Source: Zoroaster sp. YZ-2022
Taxonomy: Eukaryota > Echinodermata > Asteroidea > Forcipulatida > Zoroasteridae
Assembly (NCBI GenBank): GCA_029582265.1
Contig: CM055816.1
Coordinates: forward strand, 92,564,765-92,628,764
Direction of reading: 5' to 3'
Length of the DNA stretch: 64,000 nucleotides
A model generated the notes under the pieces. The model saw only the letters and a program-made list of their open reading frames with translations, did no database searches and was not told the origin of the DNA. Positions within the stretch are counted from its first letter, which is position 1, and the number at the start of each line of letters is the position of its first letter. Position numbers and translations under genes: made by a program. This document shows, in pieces, positions 1-10,863 of this stretch.

Positions 1-329
1 TGATTTCTGTTTTTAAATAAATTTGTTATTGATTTATTGTTTTATTTTTATTATAATTGTTTGTCTTCTTTGTTTTTCCCGATTAATAGGTATAAGATGT
101 AAACATGTGTGTATTTAAGATTACTGGTGGCTGTGATGTTGCACTCCAGCTAGTGTGGTGTAGAAACATTGGTAATTATTTCGAAATCTAAAATCTATCA
201 TATAAATGAATACAACAAGATGCCCATTACTAACAGTATGTCAGCCCACTATAGAGACGGCATTGGTGGCGTATCAGGAATTTTATGTCGCGCACATACA
301 GGAGCCATTGTTGGTTACTTTTGTCTCAA
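1..329. other. AT-rich sequence, nothing recognised
   Basis: No gene or repeat family is recognised. The short open frames have no family signature, and several begin at non-ATG codons. Confidence 0.4.
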
Positions 330-695
330 TAGTGTTCATGCGTTTTGCACGTACGTACGACGGTCATTAGGCTCTTGGCCAATGAAAAGCTCTGCTTTGC
401 TGACTCCGCCACAAGCTCCAACCCCCTCCGACCGTCGACGTCTATAGAATTTCACAATGAGTCCCGTCTGCCATTGTTCGATTTCTTTCACTCCGTTCAT
501 TTGCAACGAAGGTCGTCAAGAAGACAATGCCAACTTCATTGAGCTGTCTGCGGCTCAGAGGTTAGGACTCTTTCTGGTGATGGTGGCGTCATATTTTGTT
601 TGCTTGCCACACACGTTTTCCGTGTCTTGTTGTTGTTTTTCTTTTTCTTGGGAGAGTTGGATCGGATTGGATTAATTGAATTTATTCTTTCTCGG

Positions 696-757
696 GCAGG
701 GGGTGGTGAGGTGGTGAGGTGGTGGGGTGGTGGGGTGGTGGGGTGGTGGGGTGGGGA
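696..757 (+). repeat. G-rich GGGGTGGTGG minisatellite (G-quadruplex potential)
   Basis: Runs of three to four G separated by TGG or T repeat about six times on the plus strand. This pattern can form G-quadruplexes. It lies inside the TIR element. Confidence 0.7.
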
Positions 758-1045
758 GATAATGGAGTATTCGAATCCCAAACCCATCCCTTGTCGTTAC
801 GACACTGATCAGCTACCAGTGCCTAGTTGGGCTGGGATTGACAAAGTCATAAAATCCCGTTGAATAAATCCCGTTGGGTTGCTATAAATTTAAAGTATAC
901 TTGTGTAACACATTTCTGGTTTTCTTTTCAAGAAAATAAGTTTTCTTAAACATCTATAACAGTTACATTTCTAACATTGCTGAAACAGTGTTATTGTAAA
1001 CAATGGGAAGGTTGAATGAAGTTAAATATTGTTCAATTTTTGTCA

Positions 1046-1322
1046 TTTATTACATGTCTTTACCCAGTGCATGCCAAAACATAGCCCAGGTTGGACGTCG
1101 TCTTTATTGCAGTTGTGTGCAAAACGGAGGAGTCCAACCTGGGCTAGCCAAAACAGTAAAACGTAATTCACAACCAGGCCCCATTGGTTTCCATGGGCTC
1201 TGTATCCCTCTAATATCAGACGTCGCTCTTCATTATTTACAGGTAATCGGACTTGTCTGTGGGCCATGGCGAAATGTGTTGGTCTCACAGACGTAGACGT
1301 AGACAGGTGTGACACCGTCCAC
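1046..1322 (-). pseudogene. Truncated coding remnant, left member of a head-to-head pair
   Basis: On the minus strand an ATG near 1267 opens a frame beginning MAHRQVRLPVNN, followed by a stretch containing GYRAHGNQWGL. The same peptide start occurs on the plus strand from about 1648. The two copies point away from each other with the tandem repeat between them. After about 40 shared residues the left copy diverges into unrelated sequence, so it looks truncated. The family is not recognised; the basic, HTH-like composition would fit the N-terminus of a transposase, but that is speculation. Confidence 0.4.
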
Positions 1323-1403
1323 TAACCTAGATGAGAGCAATTTGCATTGACTCATCTACATAATGATTATGTAAACTGAAAGACGTACCTAAAGGTTGTG
1401 AGT

Positions 1404-1590
1404 CCTTTACTTTACATTTGTATAGACGACGTACCATTTGAAAAGACTCCCGATCCTTTAGGTACGTCTTTTATATTACCTTTGTATAGACGACTTAACA
1501 TTTGAAAAGACTCCCGATCCTTTAGGTACGTCTTTTATATTACATTTGTATAGACGACGTATCATTTGAAAATACTCCCGATCCTAGATT
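1404..1590. repeat. ~74 bp tandem repeat, 2.5 copies
   Basis: The unit TTTGTATAGACGAC...TTTGAAAA-ACTCCCGATCC recurs at about 1418, 1490 and 1546, separated by the phrase TTTAGGTACGTCTTTTATATTA. It lies exactly between the two divergent coding remnants, so it may be a duplicated promoter or subterminal region. Confidence 0.8.
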
Positions 1591-1880
1591 AGCGGAAGTG
1601 TCACAGCTGTCTACGTCTACGTCTGTGAGACCAACACATTTCATCATGGCCCACAAACAAGTCCGATTACCTGTGAATAATGATCAGAGCGACGTCAGGG
1701 ATACATAGCCCATGGAAACCAATGGGGTCTGGCTGTGGATTACTTTATTCAAAACTCCAACCCAGAAGAAGACATCGTTCAGCATTATCTCAGAAGAAAC
1801 GCGATCAAGTTAAGGAGAAGAGTACGAGAAATAATTAATCGGGATATTGGCAGGTATAGGCTACCACGAAAATGCTTTTG
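1586..1880 (+). pseudogene. Decayed coding remnant, right member of the head-to-head pair
   Basis: An ATG at about 1651 starts the same MA-H-x-QVRLPVNN peptide. A ~9 bp deletion and a nearby frameshift relative to the left copy break the frame. A second frame then reads GYIAHGNQWGLAVDYF and continues to a basic segment ending about 1880 (motifs RRNAIKLRRRVREI and RDIGRYRLPRK). This copy keeps more of the 3' part than the left one. Function unknown. Confidence 0.4.
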
Positions 1881-2831
1881 ATTGTTATCTGACTTTTTTT
1901 TATTACAGGCTGTTTAATTATAATTTATTTTTATTTTCAGAAAAAAATTCAAGGTTCCACATACATAGATACACGTAAACGGGAATTTACAAATAATTAC
2001 AAACAAAATAATTGATCCTTTCTGGGATGGCATCGTAATAATAATTACACTGATAGCAATTAGACAAAACTGCGTCTAATAATAGCAGATAAAAATATAC
2101 ATCATACCAAATTCATTATGACTATGAGGACTGGCCGACTGGAAGAAGAGAATAGAATAGAATAAGAATAAGACGTAGGCCTACGGAATAGACAACAAGT
2201 AATCGTGCTATTATATATTTAAATAAACTTATAGGCCTACCCGCAGGGGTACCGGGCATGCGTACGCACCCCCAAATTCCCACAATAGTCGAAGTTCAGA
2301 TTCCTTTTTTCAAAACGAAAATCGACAAAGAAATATTGAAAAAGCCGCCACTTAAAATCCCACCAGTTTCAATATAGGCTATATTTCAAACGTTTCTACC
2401 CCCTTCTGTACGGGTATGCATGAATATTATTAACAACATGTTTAAATTGTAAGTGCCAAGATGTACATTTTATCTTATCTTTCATGGTTCTTAGTAATGT
2501 GGGAGGCTTGGAAGGGACGGAAACCACAATATTTGTACCTTATGGGAACTGTTTCAAAAACGCCCCTCGGATCCGTCACTGATACATAATAGTTCTTAGT
2601 GTCAGATCAGACAACCATTGAAGTACTTAGGCAGTGTGTTGTTAATCTCCATTGTTGCAAATCCACGAGTGAAATGAAATTGAACAATCGGCTACCGGAC
2701 TCATTGTGAAATTCTATAGACATCGACGGTCGGAGGGGGTTGGAGCTTGGGGCGGAGTCAGCAAAGCAGAGCTTTTCATTGGCCAAGACCTTAATGACAG
2801 TCGTACGTACGTGCAAAACGCATGAACACTA

Positions 2832-3392
2832 ATACGACGTGGACAGATACGTGTATCCCATGATGCATTTTAATGAATTGCCTTAAATGAGAAGTTTTAC
2901 CATTTTGGAACAATGCTGCATATTTTGAACATCTGAGGCGCACTTGTAAAAGAGTACTTTACGGTGGCCTAAGTTATAGGAGACTGGGATGCTTTGTGTT
3001 AAGTACAGGCTTCGGACACAACTTATACATGTTAGTAATGCACCATTACACCATTGGCCATCATTTTTCAGCTGTCTGTAGGCTATGTCCATGATGACAA
3101 CAGTTATAAGACACTTTAACAAGATGAAGATGCCTGTGTTAGGCATTGTTTTAAATTGAAGGACACACTTGTGTCAGGCATTTCAACTAAATGAACAATG
3201 TGCCAGGCACTACATGTGTAAACAAAAAAATGTGTAACCAATATTGTAATAAAAGAAGACCACTTCAGCAAGTCACTGCAACATGAACAAGAATAGTGCC
3301 AATCTAGCATTTTTATTATTATTTTTTTTATTCATTTCAAGATTTCCTTATTTTGTTTTTGTCTTATTTTTGTTATTTTGTTGTCCTGATAG
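2832..3392. other. No gene recognised
   Basis: AT-rich single-copy-looking sequence. The short minus-strand frames have no recognisable motif. Confidence 0.3.
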
Positions 3393-3482
3393 GCAAGAAG
3401 GCTGGTATCTACTGAAGATGTGATAACCCGTGACTGTGATATTTCTGCTGTCCATACAAATTGATAATCCACAGAATCATAG
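3393..3482 (+). other. Possible small exon
   Basis: A T-rich tract ending GTCCTGATAG at 3392 resembles a splice acceptor, and AG|GTAAGTAA at 3482/3483 is a near-consensus donor. The 90 bp between them reads 23 codons (ARRLVSTEDVIT...) and then TGA, so it would be a last coding or 3'UTR exon. There is no homology evidence, and chance occurrence is quite possible. Confidence 0.2.
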
Positions 3483-3736
3483 GTAAGTAAAGTTAAACAT
3501 TATTAGCACTCATTTCACAGTGTGATATATGTGTACTGTTGGTTTGTGTAGTGATATGTAGGCCTGGGCGAATAGTGAAATTTACTATTTGATTACTCGC
3601 GCGGCCACATTTCGCAAATATTTGACTATTCGCGAAAAGTTGGCAAAATTTTTCCCGCGGTTTACAAGTATGAAAACATGTGCTTCAGACAATAGACAAA
3701 TACATACATTGAGTTCTTGAACGCATGTTGTTGTTT

Positions 3737-3741
3737 CCTCT
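3737..3741. repeat. Target-site duplication CCTCT, left
   Basis: CCTCT immediately precedes the first base of the palindrome and recurs immediately after its last base. Adding the preceding T gives the six-base alternative TCCTCT. Confidence 0.7.
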
Positions 3742-3781
3742 AGTAGTATAGGAAGTAGCGGTTCTGGCTCACAACAAAAAT

Positions 3782-3895
3782 GAGAGGAAAAATACGAAAA
3801 AATGCGAGAAAAATACGAAAAAATGCGAGAAAATACGAAAAAATTCGAGAAAATACGAAAAATGCGATAAATATTTCAAAAAATGCGATGAAAAA
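3782..3895. repeat. AAATACGAAAAAATGCGAGA short tandem repeat (left arm)
   Basis: Units of 17-20 bp built from aaatacgaaaaaatgcgag repeat about six times near the outer end of the left arm. The mirror tract is at about 16030-16118 on the right, with a different copy number. Confidence 0.8.
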
Positions 3896-3984
3896 CCTAA
3901 AATAATAGGGGATTCCCCATTTATGACGTCACAAAACTGACATTTCAATTTTGTTCAGAAAAACATGGAAGTGATTTAATTAAG

Positions 3985-4352
3985 TCAAAATCTTTAACAA
4001 AACCCCACCTCCAATTTCAAATCTTTTACAAAACCTCACCTCCAAATTCAAATCTTTACAAAACCCAATCCCAATCCAAATCTTTACAAAACCCCACCTC
4101 CAATTTAAATCTTTACAAAACCCCACCTCCAATCCAAATCTTTAACAAAATTCGATTCCAATTGAAATCTTTTACAAAACCCCACCTCCATTTAAAATCT
4201 TAACAAAACCCCACCTCCAATCCAAATCTTAACAAAACCCACCTCCAATTCAAATCTTAACAAAACCCCACCTCCAATCCAAATCTTTAACAAAATTCGA
4301 TTCCAATTCAAATATTTACAAAACCCTACCTCCAAATCCAAATTTTAACAAA
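3985..4352. repeat. ~30 bp tandem array, CAAAACCCCACCTCCAA-type (left arm)
   Basis: About 12 imperfect units of caaatctt(ta)acaaaaccccacctccaatt. Two units carry ATTCGATTCCAATT instead. The array separates the element terminus from the first gene. The mirror array on the right has a different unit order, so the arrays changed after the palindrome formed. Confidence 0.85.
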
Positions 4353-4420
4353 ACCGGTTTCGATTCAACCTACTTAAAAACTGAAATATTAAAAAAAGAT
4401 TATCTTGTTAAATAATAAAG

Positions 4421-5418
4421 ATGACATACTTTAGACTAATGAACAAAGCTGAGTTAAAAGATATTATATTAAAAAACAATATAAAAATTGAGGGGGGATC
4501 TGGTAAATTTGGAAAATTAACAAAGAAAGATTATTTAAGAGTGGTAACAAAGTATAAAGATGTATTACCGCAACAAAAAAATAATTCATGTGAATGGCTT
4601 TTAGTTGGTTCATTGGAAAAATGTAATAGACCCAACATGAGTAAAAACGTCTATTGTTCTATGCACGCGTGGGGTATTAGGCAAGGGAAATCTAAGACAG
4701 TTGCATGTTGCATGGAGTGTCGTGGCCGAGCGGTCTAGCGCACCGAACTCAAGTTCTGGTGTTGCCAGCAGCAGGGTGTGGGTTCGAGCCCCGGTCGTGA
4801 CACTTGTGTCCTTGAGCAAGGTACTTAACCATAATTGCTTCGTCCTTCGGATGGGACGTAAAGCCGTAGGTCCCGTGTGTTGTATAATGCACGTAAAGTG
4901 GATTGTCGTGCGGTCTAGCGCACTGAACTCAAGTTCTGGTGTTGCCAGCAGCAGAGTGTGGGTTCGAGCCCCGGCCGTGACACCTGTGTCCTTGAGCAAG
5001 ACACTTAACCATAATTGCTTCTCTCCACCCAGGGGTTAAATGGGTACCTGTGAAGGCAGAGATGGTTTGCTCTATATGCGCTAGAAATGGCAGCAATTGA
5101 GCTGTATACTCCCCAGGGAGCTGAGATGGTTTCAGGAATGATTTATGAGCCTTATGAGCCTTATGAGCAGGGATAATAATATAATGCGCCTTGAGCGCCA
5201 CTTAGTTGGTGGATACGTGCGCTATATAAATCTATACATTATTATTATTATTATTATTATTATTATGTAAAAAGTGTAAAATAGGAACAAAAGCAAAACG
5301 TCAAATATGTTCAAATTGTGCATTTCTTTGTAATACTTTATCGATAGTGGACATTTTTGCTAGAAAAAATTATAAATTTGTGATGAAAGAGTTGATAAAG
5401 ATAACGCCTCGTTTATAA
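4421..5418 (+). pseudogene. Small SAP-like/Cys-rich protein gene, left copy, SINE-interrupted
   Basis: ATG at 4421. Residues ~8-42 (motifs NKAELKDIILKNN and LTKKDYLRVV) look like a SAP/HeH-type helical DNA-binding module. A Cys-rich part follows (C-E-W ... C-N-R-P ... Y-C-S-M-H-A). At about 4709 a 555 bp dimeric SINE interrupts the gene, and the rest (KCKIGTKAK...CSNC...) resumes at 5268 and stops at 5418. The right-arm copy lacks the SINE, which shows the original layout. It sits just upstream of the polymerase gene in the same orientation. A role in DNA binding or packaging is a guess; it may be a zinc-ribbon-like accessory factor. Confidence 0.6.
4709..5264 (+). mobile_element. Dimeric tRNA-headed SINE (two different monomers)
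   Basis: Two tRNA-like heads in tandem share tcaagttctggtgttgccag and the B box GGTTCGAGCCC; the first has the A box region TGGCCGAGCGGT. Monomer 1 (about 4716-4905) has a body containing CTTCGGATGGGACGTAAAGC. Monomer 2 (about 4906-5264) has a body with TCCACCCAGGGGTTAAATGG and the tail GCGCTATATAAATC...(ATT)n. Both contain the block TGTCCTTGAGCAAG, similar to conserved central domains of deuterostome SINEs. It is absent from the right palindrome arm, so it postdates the palindrome. Confidence 0.85.
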
Positions 5419-5545
5419 TAATATATAAAAAGTTACTTTAAAAAATGAGATCCTTAATTTAAAAACTAAATTTAAAAACTAATAAAACTCTTCTTAAAAA
5501 ACTTAAATATTAAAAAAATATTATCTTGTTTAATAGTAAAGAGAG

Positions 5546-8500
5546 ATGAATGAAGAAAGAAGAAGAAAATATTTATCAAAATGGACATTGCCAGAATTGA
5601 AAGAGTTTTCGCGCAGACCAGAGCACTTTGGTAAAATTCATTTTGCAATAAGGAGGAGGGGTAAAATTACTAAACGCGCATATTATGAAGGTATAAAAGA
5701 TTATATACAACAACAGCCAAAACCAAAACCAATATCAAAATTAAATAAAAGAGAACTAGAAGCTATAATAGAAGCTGAAAATATTCCTATAGTATCAGAG
5801 GGTAGTGGACGAAACAATAGGTACTTACGAAAAGATTATTATAACATTGCGAGAGATTGGCGCAGAGGTGTATTATAATTTGATGAGCCAGTGATTGACG
5901 GTGGAAGATATTTACGAACTCGAACGCTAACCGTACCGGTTGATCATAAAAGAGAAAGTAATATAAATGTTTTTTATGAAGGTGTAAAATCAAAGATGAT
6001 TGAAAAATTGACTTTAGATTTAGCAGAATTAGGACCGTACAAGTTTCAAGTATTCTTATGGGTTACATTTTTAAAAGAAGGCGAAAATGGTGAAATAGTT
6101 ACCTCGACGATTCCTCTTAATAATTCACAACAAATAGTATTATTAAATATGGATATGATTGAAGAGACTTTAGCTATGGTTTTTGTAAATCTAAAAGCGG
6201 TTGTGGAAACGGTTGAAAAAAGAGGTAGCGGATGGACATTTCTTCGTATTTCACAGATGGATATTAGAATGAGTAGGTATCAACCTTTAAGAGGTGGTTC
6301 TTATATTGATTTATGTGATTATATAAAAAATAAAAAGGCATGCATTAACGTAAAAAACAATGATGATAATTGTTTACGATGGGCAATTCGTTGTTATAAT
6401 AAACATAAGGAAAAATTGATAGAATTAAATATTTCAATTGAAAAAGTAAACATAAAAAATTCAGACAGACCCTCTACATATCCAATAGAGGATGGTTTAA
6501 ATTTTAATAATATAGATGCTCCAACTCCGATTAATCAAATTAAACTAGTAGAGAAACAAAATGATTTAGCAATAAACGTTTATGGTTTAGAAAATAATTT
6601 AATCGTTCCTTACTATATTCACAACGGGGATTGGGAGAAAGATCGTATAAAACTATTATTAATTAACAAAGAAGAAGAAGGAACAAAATCTCACTATGTG
6701 TGGATCAAGGATTTTAATAAATTACTTTACGACCAAACAAAGTACGAGCACCGTAAGCACTTTTGCGACCGTTGTTTATGTGGTTTTACTAGAGAAGAAC
6801 TACTTGTTACGCATATTAAAGATTGTATAGGAGCAAGCGCTAAAGCGATGCGTTACGTGTTGCCTAAAGAAAAAAGTATATTAAAATATAAAAATTATGA
6901 GAAAAAGATGAAAGCTCCATTCGTTATATATGGTGACTTTGAGAGCATATTATCTAAAATAGATAAAAATTTAGGAGATAAAACTTGCGCGATACAAGAA
7001 CACATTCCGTGCGGTTATTCGTACGTGATCATTAAATGTGACGGTTCAATATTTTCTTCAATGAGATGTCGTGGCCGAGCGGTCTAGCTTACCGGATTCA
7101 AGTTCTGGTGTTAGCAACATAATGTGGGTTCGAATCTCGGCCGTGACACTTGTGTCCTTGAGCAAGACACTTAATCATAATTGCTTCTCTCCACCCAGGG
7201 GTTAAATGGGTACTTGTGAAGGCAGAGTTGGTTTGCTCTATATGCGCTAGAAATGGCAGCAATTGAGCTGTATACTCCCCAGGGAGCTGAGATGGTTTCA
7301 GGAACGATTTATGAGCCTTATGAGCCTTATGAGCAGGGATAATAATATAATGCGCCTTGAGCACCACTTAGTTGGTGGATACGTGCGCTATATAAATCCA
7401 CACATTATTATTATTATTATTCAACTACGTATAGGGGTGAAGATGCGGTGAATCACTTTTTAACTGAATTAGAAAAAGATGTAGTCAAGATTAACGATAT
7501 ATTTAAAAACCCTGTTAAAATAAAAATGACAGAAGATGAATTAAATTTTAACTCGACTAAAAAATGTTGGATTTGTGAATGGGAAAACAATTTCCATGTG
7601 AGAAACGAAAAATGTGAATGTTGGGCCTGCTTTAAAGAATGTAAAAACCAATTATATTCCCAACGAGAATACGAAACTATATTAAAAGAACACTGCCGTA
7701 AAAAAGAATGCGGTATCACTACCCAAGAAGAATACGACGATATCTTAGAAATATTAAAACAAGAGTATAACGAAAAAGCTAAAGAATTTAAAAACGGTTT
7801 TGAAAAAGTTAGAGATCATTGCCACATTACCGGAAAGTATAGAGGCGCTGCTCATAATAAATGTAATTTAAGATTGTGTTTAAAACCAGAGAAAACATTT
7901 ATACCAGTTTTTATACATAATTTACGCGGTTACGACTCTCATCTTATTATGCGAGGTGTAGGTAAAACTCGTAAAAAACTATGGTGTATCGCAAATAATA
8001 TAGAAAAATATATTTCTTTTAGTATAGGACAACTGCGATTTCTCGACAGTCTTCAATTTTTACTTACTTCGTTAGATAAACTCGTACAAGCAAACAAATC
8101 TTTTCCTATTTTAGAATCATTGGAATCCGACGAAAACAAATTGAAACTTGTAAAACAAAAGGGTATTTATCCGTACGAATACATGGATAGTTTTGAAAGA
8201 TTCGAAGAAACTTGTCTCCCTCCGATAGAATCTTTTTATAGTAGTTTAAACGACCAGCACATTACTAAAGAAGAATATGTACATGCGAATAAGGTTTGGA
8301 CTACCTTCAATTGTAAAAATTTAGGTGATTATCACGATTTGTACGTACGTACCGATACTTGCTTATTAGCGGACGTATTTGAAAATTTTCGTGCTACTTG
8401 TATTCGAGAGTACAGTTTGGATCCAGCTAATTATTATACAAGCCCCGGGCTAAGTTGGGACGCTTTATTAAAACATTCAAAAGTTAATCTAGAATTATTA

Positions 8501-9898
8501 ACGGATATCAACATGTATTTATTTATAGAAAAAGGCATTAGAGGAGAAATAGTTATGGCGAGCAATAGATACTCGAGCAAACAACCCCTATATACCCGAG
8601 AGCTTTAATGAAAACATTCCAACGAGTTACATTATGTATTTAGACGCAAATAATTTATATGGATACGCAATGAGTCAACCTTTACCAACAGGTAATTTTA
8701 AGTGGTTGAGTGAAAAACGAATTAATAATCATGAATTTCTACCGAACAAAGGTTACATTTTAGAAGTTGATTTAGAATATCCAGCTAGTTTACATGATTT
8801 ACACAATGATTTCCCACTCGCACCAGAAAAATTAGTTATTTCAAAAGATTGGTTGAGCGACTATCAACTTGAACAATTAGGAGACGAGCCCATTTCAGAC
8901 GTTGAAAAATTAGTCCCCAATTTAAACAACAAAACGAAATACGTAATTTATTTTAATAATTTAAACAAGTATTTACAACTCAGCATGAAACTAACTAAAA
9001 TTCATCGCGTATTAGAATTTGATGAATCATGTTGGATGAAATCTTATATCGATTTAAACACCCAATTAAGAAAAAACGCGACATCAAAATTTGAACAAGA
9101 TTTATTTAAACTCATGAACAATTCAGTTTTTGGGAAAACGATGGAAAATGTGCGAAATCGCACCGATGTAGAACTGTTTCGTTTAGACGATAAAGACGAT
9201 GTAAAACGCATGCTCAAGAAAATATCGAAGCCAACAGATTTTTGATTACGGTATGACTTGGCGGCCATTCACATGCATAAAACGAGCCTCGTACTCAATA
9301 AACCGATCTACGTAGGAATGTGCATACTGGAATTAGCTAAACTCCACATGTATAATTTGTATTACAATCATTTAAAGAAAAAATACAATAACGAGATAAA
9401 ATTACTCTACACGGATACGGACAGTTTGGTTGTCGAGATTAAAACTCAAGACGTTTATAAAGATATGAAAAAATACAAGAAGTCTTTATACGACTTCTCT
9501 AATTATAACGATCAACATTTTCTATAGTACGAAAAGAATAAAAAAGTGATTGGTAAAATGAAAGATGAGTCTGCGGGGTACCTATAGCGGAATTTGTGGG
9601 TTTAAGAGCAAAAATGTACTCAATGCTTTATTCAAATAAAGAAGAAATAAAGATAGCAAAAGGTGTAATAAAACAAGTTATCAAAAAGAAAATTAATTTT
9701 AACAACTTTAAAGACGTTTTACTTGAGAAAAAAACGTTGTATCACGATATGAAATATATTAGAAATGATAAACACAATTTATACACTATAAACGTTTATA
9801 AAAAATCGTTGGATCCAAACGACGACAAGAGATATATTTTACGAGACGAAACAGACACTCTCGCGCATGGCCATTATGGCATCACTCGGCGTAGTTGA
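5546..9898 (+). pseudogene. Protein-primed family-B DNA polymerase, left copy (broken)
   Basis: ATG at 5546. The N-terminus is basic and SAP-like, followed by a CDRC...H-x4-C zinc finger (~6760-6830). Exo I is YGDFES (6929), with an EndoVII-like insert containing CHITGKYRGAAHNKCN (~7826), Exo II as HNLRGYD (~7918) and Exo III as YHDLYVRTD (~8330). Palm motifs are DANNLYGYA (~8641), KLMNNSVFGKTM (~9108) and YTDTDS (9408-9425). The full span matches Polinton/adintovirus PolB, which replicates linear DNA from a terminal protein. Lesions: nonsense at 5876-5878 (left only), SINE at 7062-7419 (left only), 2 bp deletion near 8575 (left only), TGA at 9243-9245, TAG at 9525-9527 and a frameshift near 9580 (the last three shared with the right arm). 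Not functional as it stands. Confidence 0.9.
7062..7419 (+). mobile_element. tRNA-derived SINE in the left-arm polymerase
   Basis: Head TGTCGTGGCCGAGCGGTCTAG, B box GGTTCGAATCTC, TGTCCTTGAGCAAGACACTT block, CACCCAGGGGTTAAATGGGT body, and tail ATATAAATCC...(ATT)n. It is flanked by TTCAA at 7057-7061 and 7420-7424. The right arm has the uninterrupted site, which is direct proof of insertion. Confidence 0.95.
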
Positions 9899-9934
9899 AC
9901 TTAACATTGTAAATATCCTTACTTAGTAATTACT

Positions 9935-10160
9935 GATTGTTTACTGATTCATTACCCTCTATTACCCAAGTAACCTAGTAAGCAATTGAGCAATTACCCT
10001 CCATTACCCACAGGTCGTTGAGCAATTACCCTTCATTACCCACAAGTCGTTGAGCAATTACCTCCATTACCCACAAGTCGTTGAGCAATTACCCAAGTAA
10101 CCTATGAGCAATTGAGCATTACCCAAGTAACCTAGTAAGTAATTAAGCAATTATCCAAGT
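9935..10160. repeat. CATTACCCA/GAGCAATTACC tandem repeats at 3' end of PolB (left arm)
   Basis: Units built from gagcaattacc(c)tccattacccacaagtcgtt recur about four times and then grade into cccaagtaacctagtaag units. The complement occupies about 10602-10830. The left and right tracts look essentially identical, unlike the outer arrays. Confidence 0.8.
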
Positions 10161-10258
10161 GACCTATAAACAAAAATGACATACAGATAAACACAACTGG
10201 TATTACCAGTCGTGTTTCAAGTAAGGCATCTAGTGTTTCCTCAAATGCTTTTAAAAAT

Positions 10259-10502
10259 GGTGCAGTAGGAGTAGCAGTAGGAGCAGTAAGAGCAGTAGGA
10301 GCAGGAGTAGCAGTAAGAGCAGTAGTAGCAGTAGGAGCAGTAGTAACAGTAGGAGTAGTAGTAGTAGGAGTAGTAGTAGGAGTAGTAGTAGTAGTAGGAG
10401 TAGTATTAGGAGTATTAGGAGTATTAGGAGTAGTAGTAGGAGTATTAGGAGTATTAGGAGTAGTATGAGTAGTAGGAGTAGTAGGAGTAGTAAGAGCAGT
10501 AG
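10259..10502. repeat. Central non-palindromic spacer, AGTAGG/AGCAGT repeat
   Basis: This is the only part of the 12.4 kb element not mirrored. It is made almost wholly of GTAGGA, GTAGTA, GCAGTA and ATTAGGAGT words on the plus strand, with cytosine nearly confined to GCAG. It is the loop of the giant inverted repeat. It could be repeat expansion that stabilised a hairpin tip, or the join of two element copies. Confidence 0.9.
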
Positions 10503-10863
10503 ATTTTTAAAAGCATTTGAGGAAACACTAGATGCCTTACTTGAAACACGACTGGTAATACCAGTTGTGTTTATCTGTATGTCATTTTTGTTTATAGGTC
10601 ACTTGGATAATTGCTTAATTACTTACTAGGTTACTTGGGTAATGCTCAATTGCTCATAGGTTACTTGGGTAATTGCTCAACGACTTGTGGGTAATGGAGG
10701 GTAATTGCTCAACGACTTGTGGGTAATGAAGGGTAATTGCTCAACGACCTGTGGGTAATGGAGGGTAATTGCTCAATTGCTTACTAGGTTACTTGGGTAA
10801 TAGAGGGTAATGAATCAGTAAACAATCAGTAATTACTAAGTAAGGATATTTACAATGTTAAGT

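Larger units (their letters stand above)
330..2831. mobile_element. Non-autonomous DNA element with ~150-180 bp terminal inverted repeats
   Basis: The sequence from 330 (TAGTGTTCATGCGTTTTGCA...) to about 512 reappears reverse-complemented at about 2645-2831. Identity is high over the outer ~150 bp and lower inward. The two ends converge like the termini of one 2.5 kb element. The interior has a G-rich tract, a 74 bp tandem repeat and two mirror-image coding remnants, but no intact transposase. No target-site duplication is clear, so superfamily is not assigned. Alternatively, these are two copies of a short repeat that happen to be inverted. Confidence 0.55.

Noticed and set aside
536..863. 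Pro/His- or Gly-rich frames over the G-rich minisatellite
   Set aside because: Product of the GGTGG repeat only.
4610..5201. Frames inside SINEs (AHKAHKSFLKPS, RTHTLLLATPELE and similar)
   Set aside because: The same peptides recur at every SINE copy in the window, on whichever strand the SINE lies.
7068..7140. tRNA-Leu/Ser gene
   Set aside because: The head has A and B boxes but poor arm pairing, and it continues into a SINE body and tail.
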